A DNA stretch of 43,928 bases from Planctomycetaceae bacterium. Its GTDB lineage: Bacteria > Planctomycetota > Planctomycetia > Pirellulales > Pirellulaceae. Shown piece by piece: positions 33,015 to 42,800 of this stretch; positions within the stretch are counted from its first letter, which is position 1; each line of letters begins with the position of its first letter. The position numbers and the translations under genes were made by a program. The notes under the pieces were generated by a model. It saw nothing but the letters and a program-made list of their open reading frames with translations, was not told the DNA's origin and searched no databases. The DNA lies in NCBI GenBank assembly GCA_027487375.1, contig JAIYDQ010000231.1, forward strand, positions 1 through 43,928, written 5' to 3'.

Positions 33015-34196
33015 TTAAACTCCTTCGCACCAACCAGCTACTGGTTGGTGGTGCATGCAGCATTTTGCAGTTCGAATAGCGTGGATTTCTTCATTTACTC
33101 GGGCAATCTCGCTCGACTGAATCAATGGCTCCATTTGCAGAGAAAAGCTCCGCGACTCGCCAGCGGTCAGCTTGACTACGCGCGAGGCTTGCGATTCAAA
33201 CGACTTGGTGTTGGGAAATCCCGTGCCCGGCTCAAGGCCCGTGACGTAGCCGTCTTCGACTGCCGCCGTGTTCTTCCAAAGAGAAAAGTACGGGAGAGTT
33301 CGTGTGTCATAGCGTATGGCGATTCCGCTGCTTTGGGTTGAATCGTGAAGCAGAACAGTCGTCCAGCCGCGATCGTTAGACTGCGGCTTAGCAAAGTAAA
33401 CTTGCTCTTGAAAACCGGATACGGGTCCGTCGTACTCGTCCCAGCGGTCGACGGATTTTGCCGAGTGTTCGTTTCTTGGAACCAGCTCGGACAACGCGGC
33501 GACGCATTTGCTTCCGGCCTCGAGAATGCGTTGCCCAATATTAATGTGATACAAGAGCTGCATCGTGGCTGGGTTGCTTGATCGATTCGTGACAACGTCG
33601 GTGATTCCGACTTTTCGGCTGTTTACCTCGAAGCGGTAGGTCACGCGGAGCTCGAGCGATTGCACCAAGAATCGAGTTTCGTAGACCGTCCCGGTAACTT
33701 CCAGCACGCCCGACTTGGGATCAATCGAGACAGAAAGTTCGGAGGTAGGAAGGTTAGCAATTCGCCCGTGAAGGGGATACTTGACCGTTCCGTTCGAGTT
33801 GAATTCGGGGGCACCGTTGCTTTCCAGGCCGCAACGAGCAAGCAACTCGTCAAATCCCTCTAGCCAGCCAATCCCAGAGGCATCTTGAGTGGGTACCAGC
33901 GAAGGGTGAACGGGACCTTGGACGGGACTGGTCCATCCGATTTCTTGGCCGAAATCTTGGCTTTCGTCTTGAATCGCGAAGGCTTTCCAGAGTCCCATTC
34001 CTCGAGTTGGAAGAATAAGGACCCGAAGCGCTCCGGTGTTGACCTCGAGAACATCGACACCGTCGGATTTCCCGCCAACCAGCCGGTGGAACCGCATCAG
34101 AAACCGGCCCCCTTCGACCGCAATTTCTTTCGGCATTTCGGCTGTGGGTAAGTCCCGTTCCGAGTGCGACGGCTTTTTAATGAGTTCCCATTTCAT
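33015..34196 (-). CDS. DUF4432 family, aldose-1-epimerase-like protein
   Basis: 393 residues, ATG start, no signal peptide. The beta-sandwich mutarotase-like family is indicated by VLILPTRGMGLWKA, EIGWTSPVQGPVHP, GLESNGAP, PLHGRIANLPTSEL, LLYHINIGQ and VTGLEPGTGFPNTKSFE. Family proteins are thought to bind sugars; no reaction is established for most. His in YPLHGRI and the Glu of GLEPGTGFPN are likely active-site residues by analogy with galactose mutarotase. The last 25 residues (TAKCCMHHQPVAGWCEGV end) are Cys/His-rich and may be an unusual tail. It faces the cupin gene divergently and fits the sugar island. Confidence 0.82.
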   Translation of the reverse strand: MKWELIKKPSHSERDLPTAEMPKEIAVEGGRFLMRFHRLVGGKSDGVDVLEVNTGALRVLILPTRGMGLWKAFAIQDESQDFGQEIGWTSPVQGPVHPSLVPTQDASGIGWLEGFDELLARCGLESNGAPEFNSNGTVKYPLHGRIANLPTSELSVSIDPKSGVLEVTGTVYETRFLVQSLELRVTYRFEVNSRKVGITDVVTNRSSNPATMQLLYHINIGQRILEAGSKCVAALSELVPRNEHSAKSVDRWDEYDGPVSGFQEQVYFAKPQSNDRGWTTVLLHDSTQSSGIAIRYDTRTLPYFSLWKNTAAVEDGYVTGLEPGTGFPNTKSFESQASRVVKLTAGESRSFSLQMEPLIQSSEIARVNEEIHAIRTAKCCMHHQPVAGWCEGV

Positions 34197-34392
34197 AGAT
34201 TGACTTCCTGAGGCGTTTTGTCCGGTTTTCGTGATCGATATCTTTCCCGAATAGTCTACCCTTGTAAGTGGTAGCTAGTGTGAATACAACAAGACAATAC
34301 TTACGCAAGTCGGTCTGTTTGTCGATCGCTGAGCCGTTGATCCGTAATTAAAACGCGAGTTATATCCCTTAGAAAGCTTGGTTGCCAACTCC

Positions 34393-35637
34393 ATGAGTAT
34401 TGTGAAATTGGATGAAGACTTAGTGAATAAAGACAGTGTCTCCGCAATTTTGGATCGAGCGCTCGACGCCGGCGAAGGCCTTCTTCGGCTCACTCCGACA
34501 TGGGTTCCTCGGAGCTTCTTGCATCCGGGAAGACGCATCAAGCTTTTCCCCGGCGACCTATATGCCTTCGGAGCCGATCGCGGTGGCATCGACGAGCGTT
34601 GGTTCTCCAGCACAACCGAAGCAGCCAACGAAGGACGAGTTTGGCACGAAGGTTTGAGCTTCTGCCTATTCGAAGGCAAAAAATTCTTGCTCAAGGATGC
34701 TGTTTCGGAAGCTGGGAAGCGATTGATCGGTAGCCCCATTTTTGACAAGTACCAACGTTGGCCTGTTTACTCGAAGTTCTTCGATAACATGGGCCCGATC
34801 CCGCATCATATGCATCAATCGCAAAAGGATGCTGAGTTGGTTGGTCGCGAAGGAAAGCCCGAGAGCTATTACTTCCCACCTCAATACAACAACGTCGACA
34901 ACAACTTTGCATACACCTTCATGGGCCTAGAGCCAGGCACCACCAAAGACGACCTGCGTAAGTGTCTCGAAAACTGGAACAAAGGGGACAACGGTATCCT
35001 CGATCTCTCGCGAGCCTACCGACTCAAGCGAGGCACTGGATGGTTGATTCCACCGGGCGTTCTCCATGCACCAGGTTCGCTATGTACCTACGAACCACAA
35101 TGGGGAAGCGATGTTTTCGGAATGTATCAATCGATCGTTGAAGGTCGCTACGTTCCTTGGTCGTTACTTGTGAAAGATATGCCTGAGGAAAAGCATCAGG
35201 ACCTAGACTTCATCATCGGACAACTGGATTGGGAAAAGAACGTTGATACCCACTTCAAGGACAGCAACTACTTAGAACCAATCGTCGACACAAGCGCGAG
35301 TGGTGATGGTTATACCGATAAGTGGATCGTCTACGGCCACATCGATGGCGAACAGCTTTTCACAGCAAAAGAGCTCACCGTTGAGCCCGGCAAGAAGTGC
35401 GTTCTCAAGGACCCAGGTGCTAGCGGTTGGATCACCGTTCAAGGCAAGGGAACCATCGGTAAGTTGGCTCTTCAAACACCAGCCATGATTCGATTCGGTC
35501 AAAACACCGAAGACGAAGTATTCATCAGCCACGAAGCAGCAACTCGCGGTGTCACCATAACGAACACCGGAAGTGAACCCCTCGTAGGACTTCGCTACTT
35601 TGGACCTGCCGTGCACGCAAACATGCCAACCAAGTAG
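34393..35637 (+). CDS. Cupin protein, mannose-6-phosphate-isomerase-like
   Basis: 414 residues from ATG 34393; a TTG form at 34378 adds five. Two cupin modules are apparent. The first has the metal site PIPHHMHQSQKDAE and GWLIPPGVLHAPGSLCTYE with an inserted helical segment; the second (about residues 300-410) has KELTVEPGKKCVLKDPG, GWITVQGKGTIG and EVFISHEAA, ending PLVGLRYFGP. This order matches type I phosphomannose isomerases and related sugar isomerases. Whether the substrate is phosphorylated cannot be told. A TIM-barrel isomerase follows after 176 bases, then a dehydrogenase, all on the plus strand. Confidence 0.75.
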   Translation: MSIVKLDEDLVNKDSVSAILDRALDAGEGLLRLTPTWVPRSFLHPGRRIKLFPGDLYAFGADRGGIDERWFSSTTEAANEGRVWHEGLSFCLFEGKKFLLKDAVSEAGKRLIGSPIFDKYQRWPVYSKFFDNMGPIPHHMHQSQKDAELVGREGKPESYYFPPQYNNVDNNFAYTFMGLEPGTTKDDLRKCLENWNKGDNGILDLSRAYRLKRGTGWLIPPGVLHAPGSLCTYEPQWGSDVFGMYQSIVEGRYVPWSLLVKDMPEEKHQDLDFIIGQLDWEKNVDTHFKDSNYLEPIVDTSASGDGYTDKWIVYGHIDGEQLFTAKELTVEPGKKCVLKDPGASGWITVQGKGTIGKLALQTPAMIRFGQNTEDEVFISHEAATRGVTITNTGSEPLVGLRYFGPAVHANMPTK

Positions 35638-35683
35638 TTTGAATTAAGGCGCGGCGAGACTTTAGAACTAACAGTTGTAGTTT

Positions 35684-35739
35684 GGGACCATCGTCCCGAA
35701 CGAATAAACGGACGGGACAATGGTCCCATCCTACGGTAT
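35684..35739. repeat. Palindromic repeat family D, copy 2
   Basis: GGGACCATCGTCCCG, spacer, CGGGACAATGGTCCC, then ATCCTACGGTA. It matches 24099-24145 from TCCCGAAC onward. It lies between the cupin and TIM-barrel genes. Confidence 0.75.
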
Positions 35740-35813
35740 CTTTGAGCCTTCCAAACGCCCAACCCAAATAACTTACAACTCATTTGATCCTCCTTTTTGT
35801 TTAGTAGCCTACC

Positions 35814-36890
35814 ATGACATCGACTACCTCTCCGTCTTCTTCGCACTCCGGTTCTTCAAGCAAGCCTTCATCGCTTAAGTTACACAACGCAATGTGGCCA
35901 GGATTGGTTGGGAAAGGCGATGGTCCGGGACAAGAACCTGCGATCTCGTTGGAGCAGATGCTCAAGTGGACAGCCGACGCGAGTGTCAACGGTCGCAAGT
36001 TTGATGGTATCGATTACTTTCTGTTCTTGCCGCACACAGATCCGCAATCAAGCGATGATGAGTTGCGCAAGATCGCAGACATGATCGCAAGCTACGGCTT
36101 TAATGTCGGGTCGGTGGTTGCCCCAGTTTGGGGTGGTACCGTTGGTGACACGGCGATGGGGGATGATGCGGCTCGTGAGAAGTTCCTCTCGGCTGTTAAA
36201 GTCGCATGTCGCATTGCGAAAGTCTTTAACGAACATGGCGTGCGAAAGTACGGTGCGATCCGTGTCGACTCGGCTGAATTCGGACTTGCTAAATGGGCTG
36301 AAAATCCCAAAGCCAACACCGCACGAATTGTTGAAACCTTCAAGCTTGCTGCGAAGATTGCCGCAGATCATGGCGAACGACTCGCAGCGGAAGGAGAAAT
36401 CTGTTGGGCTGGAATGCACTCTTGGAAGGACATGCTAGATGTTCTCGAAGGAGTCGGAATGCCCGAGTCGTTCGGTTTCCAAGCGGATTTGGCTCACACT
36501 TATCTTTACTTGATGGGCTACAACGCTCCGGAGTATGCGCTACTACACGAAGGTTACTCGGAAGACGAATTTTATGCAGCTTATAAGACGATGACTGACA
36601 AGCTGCGACCTTGGACCATTGATTTCCACGTCGCTCAAAACGATGGCGAAGTCCACGGTGCTGGCGACCACGACAAGACTGGCAAGCACTGCCCGGCAGA
36701 CGATCCAAATGGCAAACTGGACATCGTAAAATGCTCGCAGTACTGGTTGAAGGACGCTTCGCAACGTGGCATTAAGCACATCTGCTGGGACGGATGTATG
36801 TTTAGTAACGACACGTTGTCGAACCCCAAAACATGGAACACAATCCTCGCAAAAATGATCGAAGTCAACGACAGCCTGGCCGCAGTTTAG
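35814..36890 (+). CDS. TIM-barrel sugar phosphate isomerase/epimerase family protein
   Basis: 358 residues. The N-terminal 22 residues are almost only Ser, Thr, Pro, Gly and Lys, so ATG at 35892 (MWPGLVGK) is an alternative start. The barrel shows [88 protein letters not shown] and [12 protein letters not shown], the layout of the xylose-isomerase-like TIM barrels. Metal ligands are probably Glu in AEGEICW, Asp in QADLAH, His in DFHVAQND and Asp in CWDGC. It is a different subfamily from the epimerase at 31169-32014. The next gene is a Gfo/Idh/MocA oxidoreductase; such isomerase plus dehydrogenase pairs act on inositols and keto-sugars in other bacteria. Confidence 0.8.
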   Translation: MTSTTSPSSSHSGSSSKPSSLKLHNAMWPGLVGKGDGPGQEPAISLEQMLKWTADASVNGRKFDGIDYFLFLPHTDPQSSDDELRKIADMIASYGFNVGSVVAPVWGGTVGDTAMGDDAAREKFLSAVKVACRIAKVFNEHGVRKYGAIRVDSAEFGLAKWAENPKANTARIVETFKLAAKIAADHGERLAAEGEICWAGMHSWKDMLDVLEGVGMPESFGFQADLAHTYLYLMGYNAPEYALLHEGYSEDEFYAAYKTMTDKLRPWTIDFHVAQNDGEVHGAGDHDKTGKHCPADDPNGKLDIVKCSQYWLKDASQRGIKHICWDGCMFSNDTLSNPKTWNTILAKMIEVNDSLAAV

Positions 36891-36913
36891 GCTATCTTTG
36901 TAAACGAGTTTTC

Positions 36914-36975
36914 ACGTAACTGCGTCTCTCCGATACGCCGTTATTTCGTGTCTCGGAGAGACGCTACTACATGTG
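36914..36975. repeat. Family C related inverted repeat (GCGTCTCTCCGA / TCGGAGAGACGC)
   Basis: ACGTAACTGCGTCTCTCCG and CGGAGAGACGCTACTACATG are inverted arms about 62 bases apart end to end. Each arm matches the CACGTAGCGGCGTCTCTCCG start of the tandem repeat at 10297. It lies between the TIM-barrel and dehydrogenase genes. Confidence 0.65.
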
Positions 36976-37088
36976 AAATACAATTTAGGATTGCAGACGA
37001 TTTTATTGACGCTGCTTAATGCAAGCAGCCCGCCCTGAGAACAAGCGCGAATACAAACACGAATTTTACTTGATTGGAAACTCTACTG

Positions 37089-38228
37089 ATGGCAGCAAAA
37101 AAACCTCTTCGCATTGGAATGATTGGCTATGGATTCATGGGACGAACCCATTCGAATGCTTACTCGCAAGTCAATCACTTTTTTGACCTTGAATACAAGC
37201 CCGTGCTAAAGGCTGTATGTGCGCGAAATGCGGAGAAGGTACAAGCCTTTGCCGATCAATGGGGCTACGAATCAATCGAGACCGACTGGAAAAAGATGAT
37301 TGCTCGCGACGATATCGATGCAATCGATATTTGTACGCCGAACAACATTCACAAAGAGATCGCTATTGCCGCCGCCAAGGCAGGGAAGATGATCCTCTGC
37401 GAAAAGCCCCTCGCAATGAATACCGCCGAGGGAGAAGAGATGTGCGCCGCGGTTGAAAAAGCGGGTGTCGCAAACATCGTTTGGTATAACTACCGACGCG
37501 TGCCCGCGGTGACCATGGCCAAGCAACTGATCGAACGAGGCCTGCTCGGAAAGATCTTCCACTATCGTGCTCAGTTCCTTCAAGACTGGACTATCAACGC
37601 CGATGTTCCTCAGGGCGGTGCCGCAACATGGCGACTCGACGCCGAGGCAGCCGGAAGCGGTGTGACGGGGGACTTGTTGGCTCACTGCATCGATACGGCC
37701 ATTTGGTTGAATGGAAAAATCGACAGCGTTTCCGCGATGACTGAAACGTTTGTCAAGGAACGTACTCATGCTCTAACGGGACAGAAGCAAGCCGTTTCCA
37801 TCGACGATGCAGCCGCAGTCATGGGACGCTTCAGCAACGGTTCGTTGGCTCTATTTGAGTCGACTCGTTACGCGCGTGGTCATAAGGCTCTCTACACCTT
37901 TGAAATCAACGGCGAAAACGCTTCGATAGCCTGGGATCTTCATGACTTGCATCGACTCAAGTTCTACGACTATCGCGATGAAGGCCCACTGCGAGGATGG
38001 AAGAGCATCCACGTCTCGGATGGAGATCATCCTTACATGAAGTCGTGGTGGGTTCCAGGATTGCAAATCGGTTATGAACACACCTTCATTCATCAAGTCG
38101 CAGACTTCTTGAAGGGTCTAGAGACCGGTACGCCCGTCGGACCTACCTTCCGCGATTCCCTTGAGACTCAAAAGGTCTGTGATGCAATCTTGGCAAGTGC
38201 TAAAGATGGTACTTGGAAGCACATCTAA
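37089..38228 (+). CDS. Gfo/Idh/MocA family NAD(P)-dependent oxidoreductase
   Basis: 379 residues from ATG 37089; the frame also offers TTG at 37074. The N-terminal Rossmann motif [16 protein letters not shown], then [22 protein letters not shown], the family CEKPLAMN (catalytic Lys) and [17 protein letters not shown] are clear. Later [18 protein letters not shown] gives Asp and His of the active site, and [17 protein letters not shown] the C-terminal sheet. The enzymes oxidise sugars or cyclitols at a ring hydroxyl. No signal peptide is present, so it works in the cytoplasm, presumably on the product or substrate of the upstream isomerases. Confidence 0.9.
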   Translation: MAAKKPLRIGMIGYGFMGRTHSNAYSQVNHFFDLEYKPVLKAVCARNAEKVQAFADQWGYESIETDWKKMIARDDIDAIDICTPNNIHKEIAIAAAKAGKMILCEKPLAMNTAEGEEMCAAVEKAGVANIVWYNYRRVPAVTMAKQLIERGLLGKIFHYRAQFLQDWTINADVPQGGAATWRLDAEAAGSGVTGDLLAHCIDTAIWLNGKIDSVSAMTETFVKERTHALTGQKQAVSIDDAAAVMGRFSNGSLALFESTRYARGHKALYTFEINGENASIAWDLHDLHRLKFYDYRDEGPLRGWKSIHVSDGDHPYMKSWWVPGLQIGYEHTFIHQVADFLKGLETGTPVGPTFRDSLETQKVCDAILASAKDGTWKHI

Positions 38229-38258
38229 GTGCTTGAGCACAAGTTGAATGATAGGGAG

Positions 38259-38280
38259 CGGAATTCGTAAGAATTCCGAC
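38259..38280. repeat. Palindromic repeat family H, copy 2
   Basis: GGAATTCGTAAGAATTCC is a perfect 7-bp hairpin with a GTAA loop; it is the inverse type of 25711-25733. Confidence 0.6.
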
Positions 38281-38332
38281 TTCGCTGGAAGGAGTTGCAA
38301 ATTTTAGGGCAATCCTTGGGCAGCTGTAGCTA

Positions 38333-38422
38333 GTCAGATTGCGGTAGGATAGGCTTCCAGCCAGTTGGTTTCGCTATCGACAGGCTGGAAGCCTATCCTA
38401 CGACTGGTCATCGTGCTCAATC
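38333..38422. repeat. 90-bp hairpin element, family A copy 2 (inverted relative to copy 1)
   Basis: GTAGGATAGGCTTCCAGCC and GGCTGGAAGCCTATCCTAC are perfect arms. The ends GTCAGATTGC and GCTCAATC are the reverse complement of the ends of 17579-17668. Again it lies between converging genes (dehydrogenase and desaturase). Confidence 0.8.
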
Positions 38423-38457
38423 GTTAGCTACATCAACCTAAGTGTCGTTCTATCGCC

Positions 38458-38484
38458 TTCAGATGTCTTGCGACATCTGCTCCG
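38458..38484. repeat. Palindromic repeat family E, copy 3 (inverted)
   Basis: TTCAGATGTCTTGCGACATC followed by TGCTCCG is the reverse complement of the family E core with an AGATGTC / GACATCT stem. Confidence 0.55.
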
Positions 38485-38527
38485 AAACCGATTAACTCAA
38501 TCGCAAGAGTTCGTGAAACACTCCAAC

Positions 38528-38558
38528 AAAAAAACTCGCCGGTCAAAGGACTGGCGAG
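38528..38558 (-). terminator. Intrinsic terminator of the desaturase gene
   Basis: On the minus strand CTCGCCAGTC pairs with GACCGGCGAG (one mismatch) around CTTT, followed by TTTTTTT (plus-strand A-run 38528-38534). It lies 38 bases after the desaturase stop, at the expected place. Confidence 0.85.
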
Positions 38559-38595
38559 CTTTCGGTTTCTTGTCATTTCAAGATTCGGCGAACGC

Positions 38596-39678
38596 TTAAG
38601 CCGCTTGGTGATCTTCTTCTGCGAAGCGTTGCTTCTTGTCAGCTACGCTCTTCAGGTCGACAACGTTCTTGGCAAGACCAAAGAATCGAAGCATGCAAAT
38701 GAATTGGTATGTCATATCGAATTCCCACCACTTGTGGCCGTGTTGGGCCAAGCGTGGTCGAGCGTGGTGATTGTTGTGCCAGCCTTCGCCATAGGCAATC
38801 AAACCAACCCACCAAAGGTTTCGGCTTTCATCGCGAGTTTCGTAGTTTCGGTAGCCCCACATGTGGGAGGCTGAATTGACGAACCAAGTTGTGTGTAGCA
38901 GGGCAACGTGACGTAAGCAGATAGCCCAAAGGAACCACGATGTTGCCAGGTAGAATCCTCCGACCGGATAGAAACTGCCGACAATGTAACCAGCAAGCGT
39001 TACTAGGGCGCCAAACGCAATGTGAATTGGCAAGAAGTAGTCTTCTAGGAACATCAAGTACTTGTCTTTGATCAGGTCGGGAACCCACTTTTTGACGTAA
39101 GCAGCACGGTCGCCGCCGTCAGTGTTGAAAGCGAGCCAGTAGATGTGCGACCACCATGGGCCATCTTTCGGCGAGTGAGGATCACCTACTTGGTCGCTGA
39201 ACGCGTGGTGCTTGCGGTGGTTCGAGCACCAGGAAATTGGTCCACCTTCACCGGCTAGAGTTCCGATGGTCGCAAACACGTTTCGCAACCAGCCTGGCAT
39301 ATCCATTCCGGTATGCGTCAGCAGTCGGTGAAAGCCTAAACAGATTCCCAAGCTGCCCGCCATCCAATGGAACAAAACAGCCAGCCCAAGTCCTGACCAC
39401 GAAAAGTAGAATGGAGCACCCAACGCAAGTACGTGCAGGGCAACCAACCAAATCGCCGGGCCCCAATTCACGGTCATTGGATTATCTAGCGGATGCGGTC
39501 GAGTCGCAGGGGCGTCAACCGATTCAACGACTGTCGATTCGACAAGAGATCCTGCCCCGCCCGAAGCAAAGCCTTTTGCCGGCGAAACAAATTCTTCCGT
39601 TACCGAGGCGTAGCCATGTGGCGTTTCAACTGGTGCAGGAGCGTGGTGATGATGGTGTTTGGGGACAGGGGAAACCAT
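38596..39678 (-). CDS. Fatty-acid (acyl-CoA/acyl-lipid delta-9 type) desaturase
   Basis: 360 residues. The three di-iron histidine boxes are HRLLTH (117-122), HRKHH (154-158) and HNNHH near residue 310, as in stearoyl-CoA/DesC-type desaturases, with GDPHSPKDGPWWSHI typical of the bacterial branch. Two hydrophobic pairs (about 75-110 and 205-245) fit four membrane helices. The enzyme puts a cis double bond in membrane fatty acids using O2 and electrons from a reductase not seen here. The first 70 residues are an unusual hydrophilic extension with a natural run of five His (8-12). ATG at 39678. Its terminator is at 38528-38558. Confidence 0.92.
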   Translation of the reverse strand: MVSPVPKHHHHHAPAPVETPHGYASVTEEFVSPAKGFASGGAGSLVESTVVESVDAPATRPHPLDNPMTVNWGPAIWLVALHVLALGAPFYFSWSGLGLAVLFHWMAGSLGICLGFHRLLTHTGMDMPGWLRNVFATIGTLAGEGGPISWCSNHRKHHAFSDQVGDPHSPKDGPWWSHIYWLAFNTDGGDRAAYVKKWVPDLIKDKYLMFLEDYFLPIHIAFGALVTLAGYIVGSFYPVGGFYLATSWFLWAICLRHVALLHTTWFVNSASHMWGYRNYETRDESRNLWWVGLIAYGEGWHNNHHARPRLAQHGHKWWEFDMTYQFICMLRFFGLAKNVVDLKSVADKKQRFAEEDHQAA

Positions 39679-39866
39679 AGGGAAGAAACTCCAGTTCTTC
39701 GGGTAAGGAACTAAAACTCACGGCTGTAAGTATTAACGCCTAGGAGCCGCCGGGAATGTCCCAATCTGGTTCATCATTTGTCAAAGATAGGTAAAAGTAG
39801 GCCAAAACCGCACATTAAGTGGCCGTGCGTACACTGAAAGGGTCCGTTCCAGTGCTACTTGTTGGC

Positions 39867-42800
39867 CTAAGGTAGTGCAACTTGGCTTGGATGCCTTAGG
39901 TATGCGAAGAGGTCACGAATCTGAGCAGCACTCAATTGATCTAGCTGTCCTTCAGGCATCGGAGATTGGCTCGTTTGCTTGATCTCTTGGATCTCTTCCC
40001 GCTCAACAATCAGAACTTCGCTCTGCGTTTGCAGTGAAAGCGTTCGATCATTTTTCGAAACAACAACACCGTTGAGAATCCTGCCATCGTCCATCAACAA
40101 GATGCTGACACGATAGTCGGCTTGAACCACGGCGCTCGGATCGATGATGTTTTCGACTAAGTAATCGAGATTGGATCGATTCGAACCGGTCAGGTCTGGG
40201 CCGATCTTTTGGCCTTCTCCGTACATTCGGTGACACTTTCCACATAGCTCCGCAAAGACCGCGCGGCCCTTGCTCAAGTTTGCAGATTGAGGATCTTGCT
40301 CGGCTAGCAATCGATGCAGCTTTTCCATCGCAACTCGTCGATCCTCAGGCGACTCACGAGTCTCTCCCCAAGCCTCTGCGAGCCGTTTGTTTAGCTCTTC
40401 GTCACCAAACGATCGAATCTGACGAGCATCAAAAGCGGAAAGGTAACTTTTGGCGATCGTGCCTTTCGCAATCGCATTGACGAGCTCCGATGCAAACGAT
40501 TTACGGGACACCATTGCCGCGATAATCTCAGGCCGATCGGTACCACGAAATCGACCGAAGCTTTTGATGACCAGCTTTGCGTTCTCGGCGTTATCGTCGA
40601 GTGCGAGTCCTTTCGCTGCGATCGTGTTGATGCGTTGATCGCCAATCAGCTTCGCACAGATCTCGTTGAGATCGTCGGGCCGCTGGTTAAGGAGTGAAAG
40701 AAAAGCTGATCGACGGAGTCCAATCTCTGCTTTCTCGTCGAGTACGAGCTCGCGAATTTGAGTCATGGCTCGGCCATCTCCAAAGACGACTCCAAGCTCC
40801 CGGACCATTGGCGACAGAGTTGTCTCATCATCTTTCACCGAGGCTGAAAATGCCTTCCATGTTTTTGGTTCGGGAGCCTTTGCCCAGCCCTTCATGGCAT
40901 CGCTAATGCCGGAGATGATCGTGGCCCTTAAGTCAGAATTCTTGCTATTGGTAATTGCATTGATCAGCGAGTCTAACGGCGCACCATCCTTATGCATGGA
41001 CTCCGCAAGTCGTCTCGCAATTAGTCGTTGTACTAAAGGCCACTTACTTTCGATTGCGACCTCGATCAGGCTCGACGGCAATTCTTCGGCAACAGGCATC
41101 AATCCATACCAAACGAGAAGCGGAAGATTGTGGTCGTCGGCATCTTCCTCTCGTGACATCAGCCCCATCGCGAGCGCAGTACGATCTTTGAGTGGAAGTC
41201 TTTGAATGTTCGAAGCAAGAGCCAGCCGTACTAATCCGGAAGGATCGGTTTTGGCCAAGGAAACATGGCTCGATAACAACTCTGCATCTATAGGCATTGC
41301 AGTAGGATGAGCTCGGAAGACATCATCGATTGGCATCGCATCCAAGCTTGCACGAATCGACCAAGCTCGTAGGTTTTCACTTGGACTGTTAAGCCACATT
41401 TTCGCAATATCTTGATCGACTTGACCACACGCGACTAATGTCATGGCGGCCCGAACTGCAGTCACAGGAGTCGCGTTAACCGTCAAAGCAAGCAAGTCCT
41501 TCATCGCCACGGATAAGTCGGGCTCGACAGACGTTGCGAGTCCTGCGACCGATCGTTGGGCGAGTATCAATCTTGCTTGGCGGATCGCCCATTCGTTTTC
41601 GGAACGATGAAGGCTAACGAGTTCTTTGTTGGAAAGGGAATCGACTTTTGGGATCTTGTTAACGGCAAGATGGTCTTGATGCGTGAGCTTAAAAATCCGC
41701 CCACTAGTGCGATGCACACCGTTGCGTTCATGGCATTCTCCGGTGTCGCTCCAATCGATCAGCATCACGCCACCGTCAGGGCCGACCGATAGATCCATGC
41801 CTCGATAGAATGGATCTGGGACAATACAGAAATCTGGATCGTGAGTGGCTAAGTAACCGCTACCCTTGCGTGAGACTGTCTCCTGGTTGAGTCTTCGTCC
41901 GTGGAAGTTGGACGTAAAGAACTTCCCGCGATACTCCTTTGGCCAGCCTTCACCAATGTAGAACATCGCACCGCAATGCGCATGTCCACCGCCAAGAGAG
42001 TTCGCCGCACCGTCACGCGATTGCATCCAGCTTTTGCCCGTATCGAAGTGATAATGGTCCGCGTGCTGATCGATGGTTTGATAGGTTTGAGGATTCGGAT
42101 CAAGATTGAATGGTCGGTTGTAGTGTGCTCCAGGGATCGCATGCCAGAAGTGACCATTGACTGTGTTGACGAAGAACAGGTCACCAAACTCGTTCCAGTC
42201 GTGTCCCCAAGGATTCGTAGTTCCTGCACAAAGAACTTCAACTGTCTTGCGAGTTGGGTGGTATCGCCAAATTCCTCCTTCGAGTGCGAAGCGATCTTTG
42301 TCGGGAGTTCCCGGTCTTCCAATAAGTCCCGGGCACGACGCGCCGCAGCGACCATACAACCAACCATCCGGCCCAAAACGAAGGCCGTTTGCATAGTTAT
42401 GGTAGTTAGCTTCCGAAACGGTGAATCCATCAAGGACAATTTGAGCAGGACCATCCGGCACGAGATCTTGATTCGCATCTGGAATAAAGAGCACGTGCGG
42501 TGGGCACATGAGCCAGACGCCACCATGCCCGACCTCGACGCTCGTCAGCATTTGAACTTGATCGGTAAAGACGGTTCGCTTGTCCGAGACACCATCCCCA
42601 TCTACATCCTCCAGCACCAACACACGATCACGAAACGACAGATCAAACCTTTGTTGTGCTTCTGCATAGGTAAAGTTTTCAGCGACCCAGAAACGCCCGC
42701 CAGAATCCCAAGCCATCGCGATCGGATTTTGTACTTCTGGTTCTGAAGCGAACAACGTCGCCTTAAAACCCTTGGGCAATTCCATCTTTAGAGCAACTTC

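Noticed and set aside
41849-42526. Long ORFs on either strand inside the large haem protein gene
   Set aside because: They shadow the propeller domain, whose frame is unmistakable.
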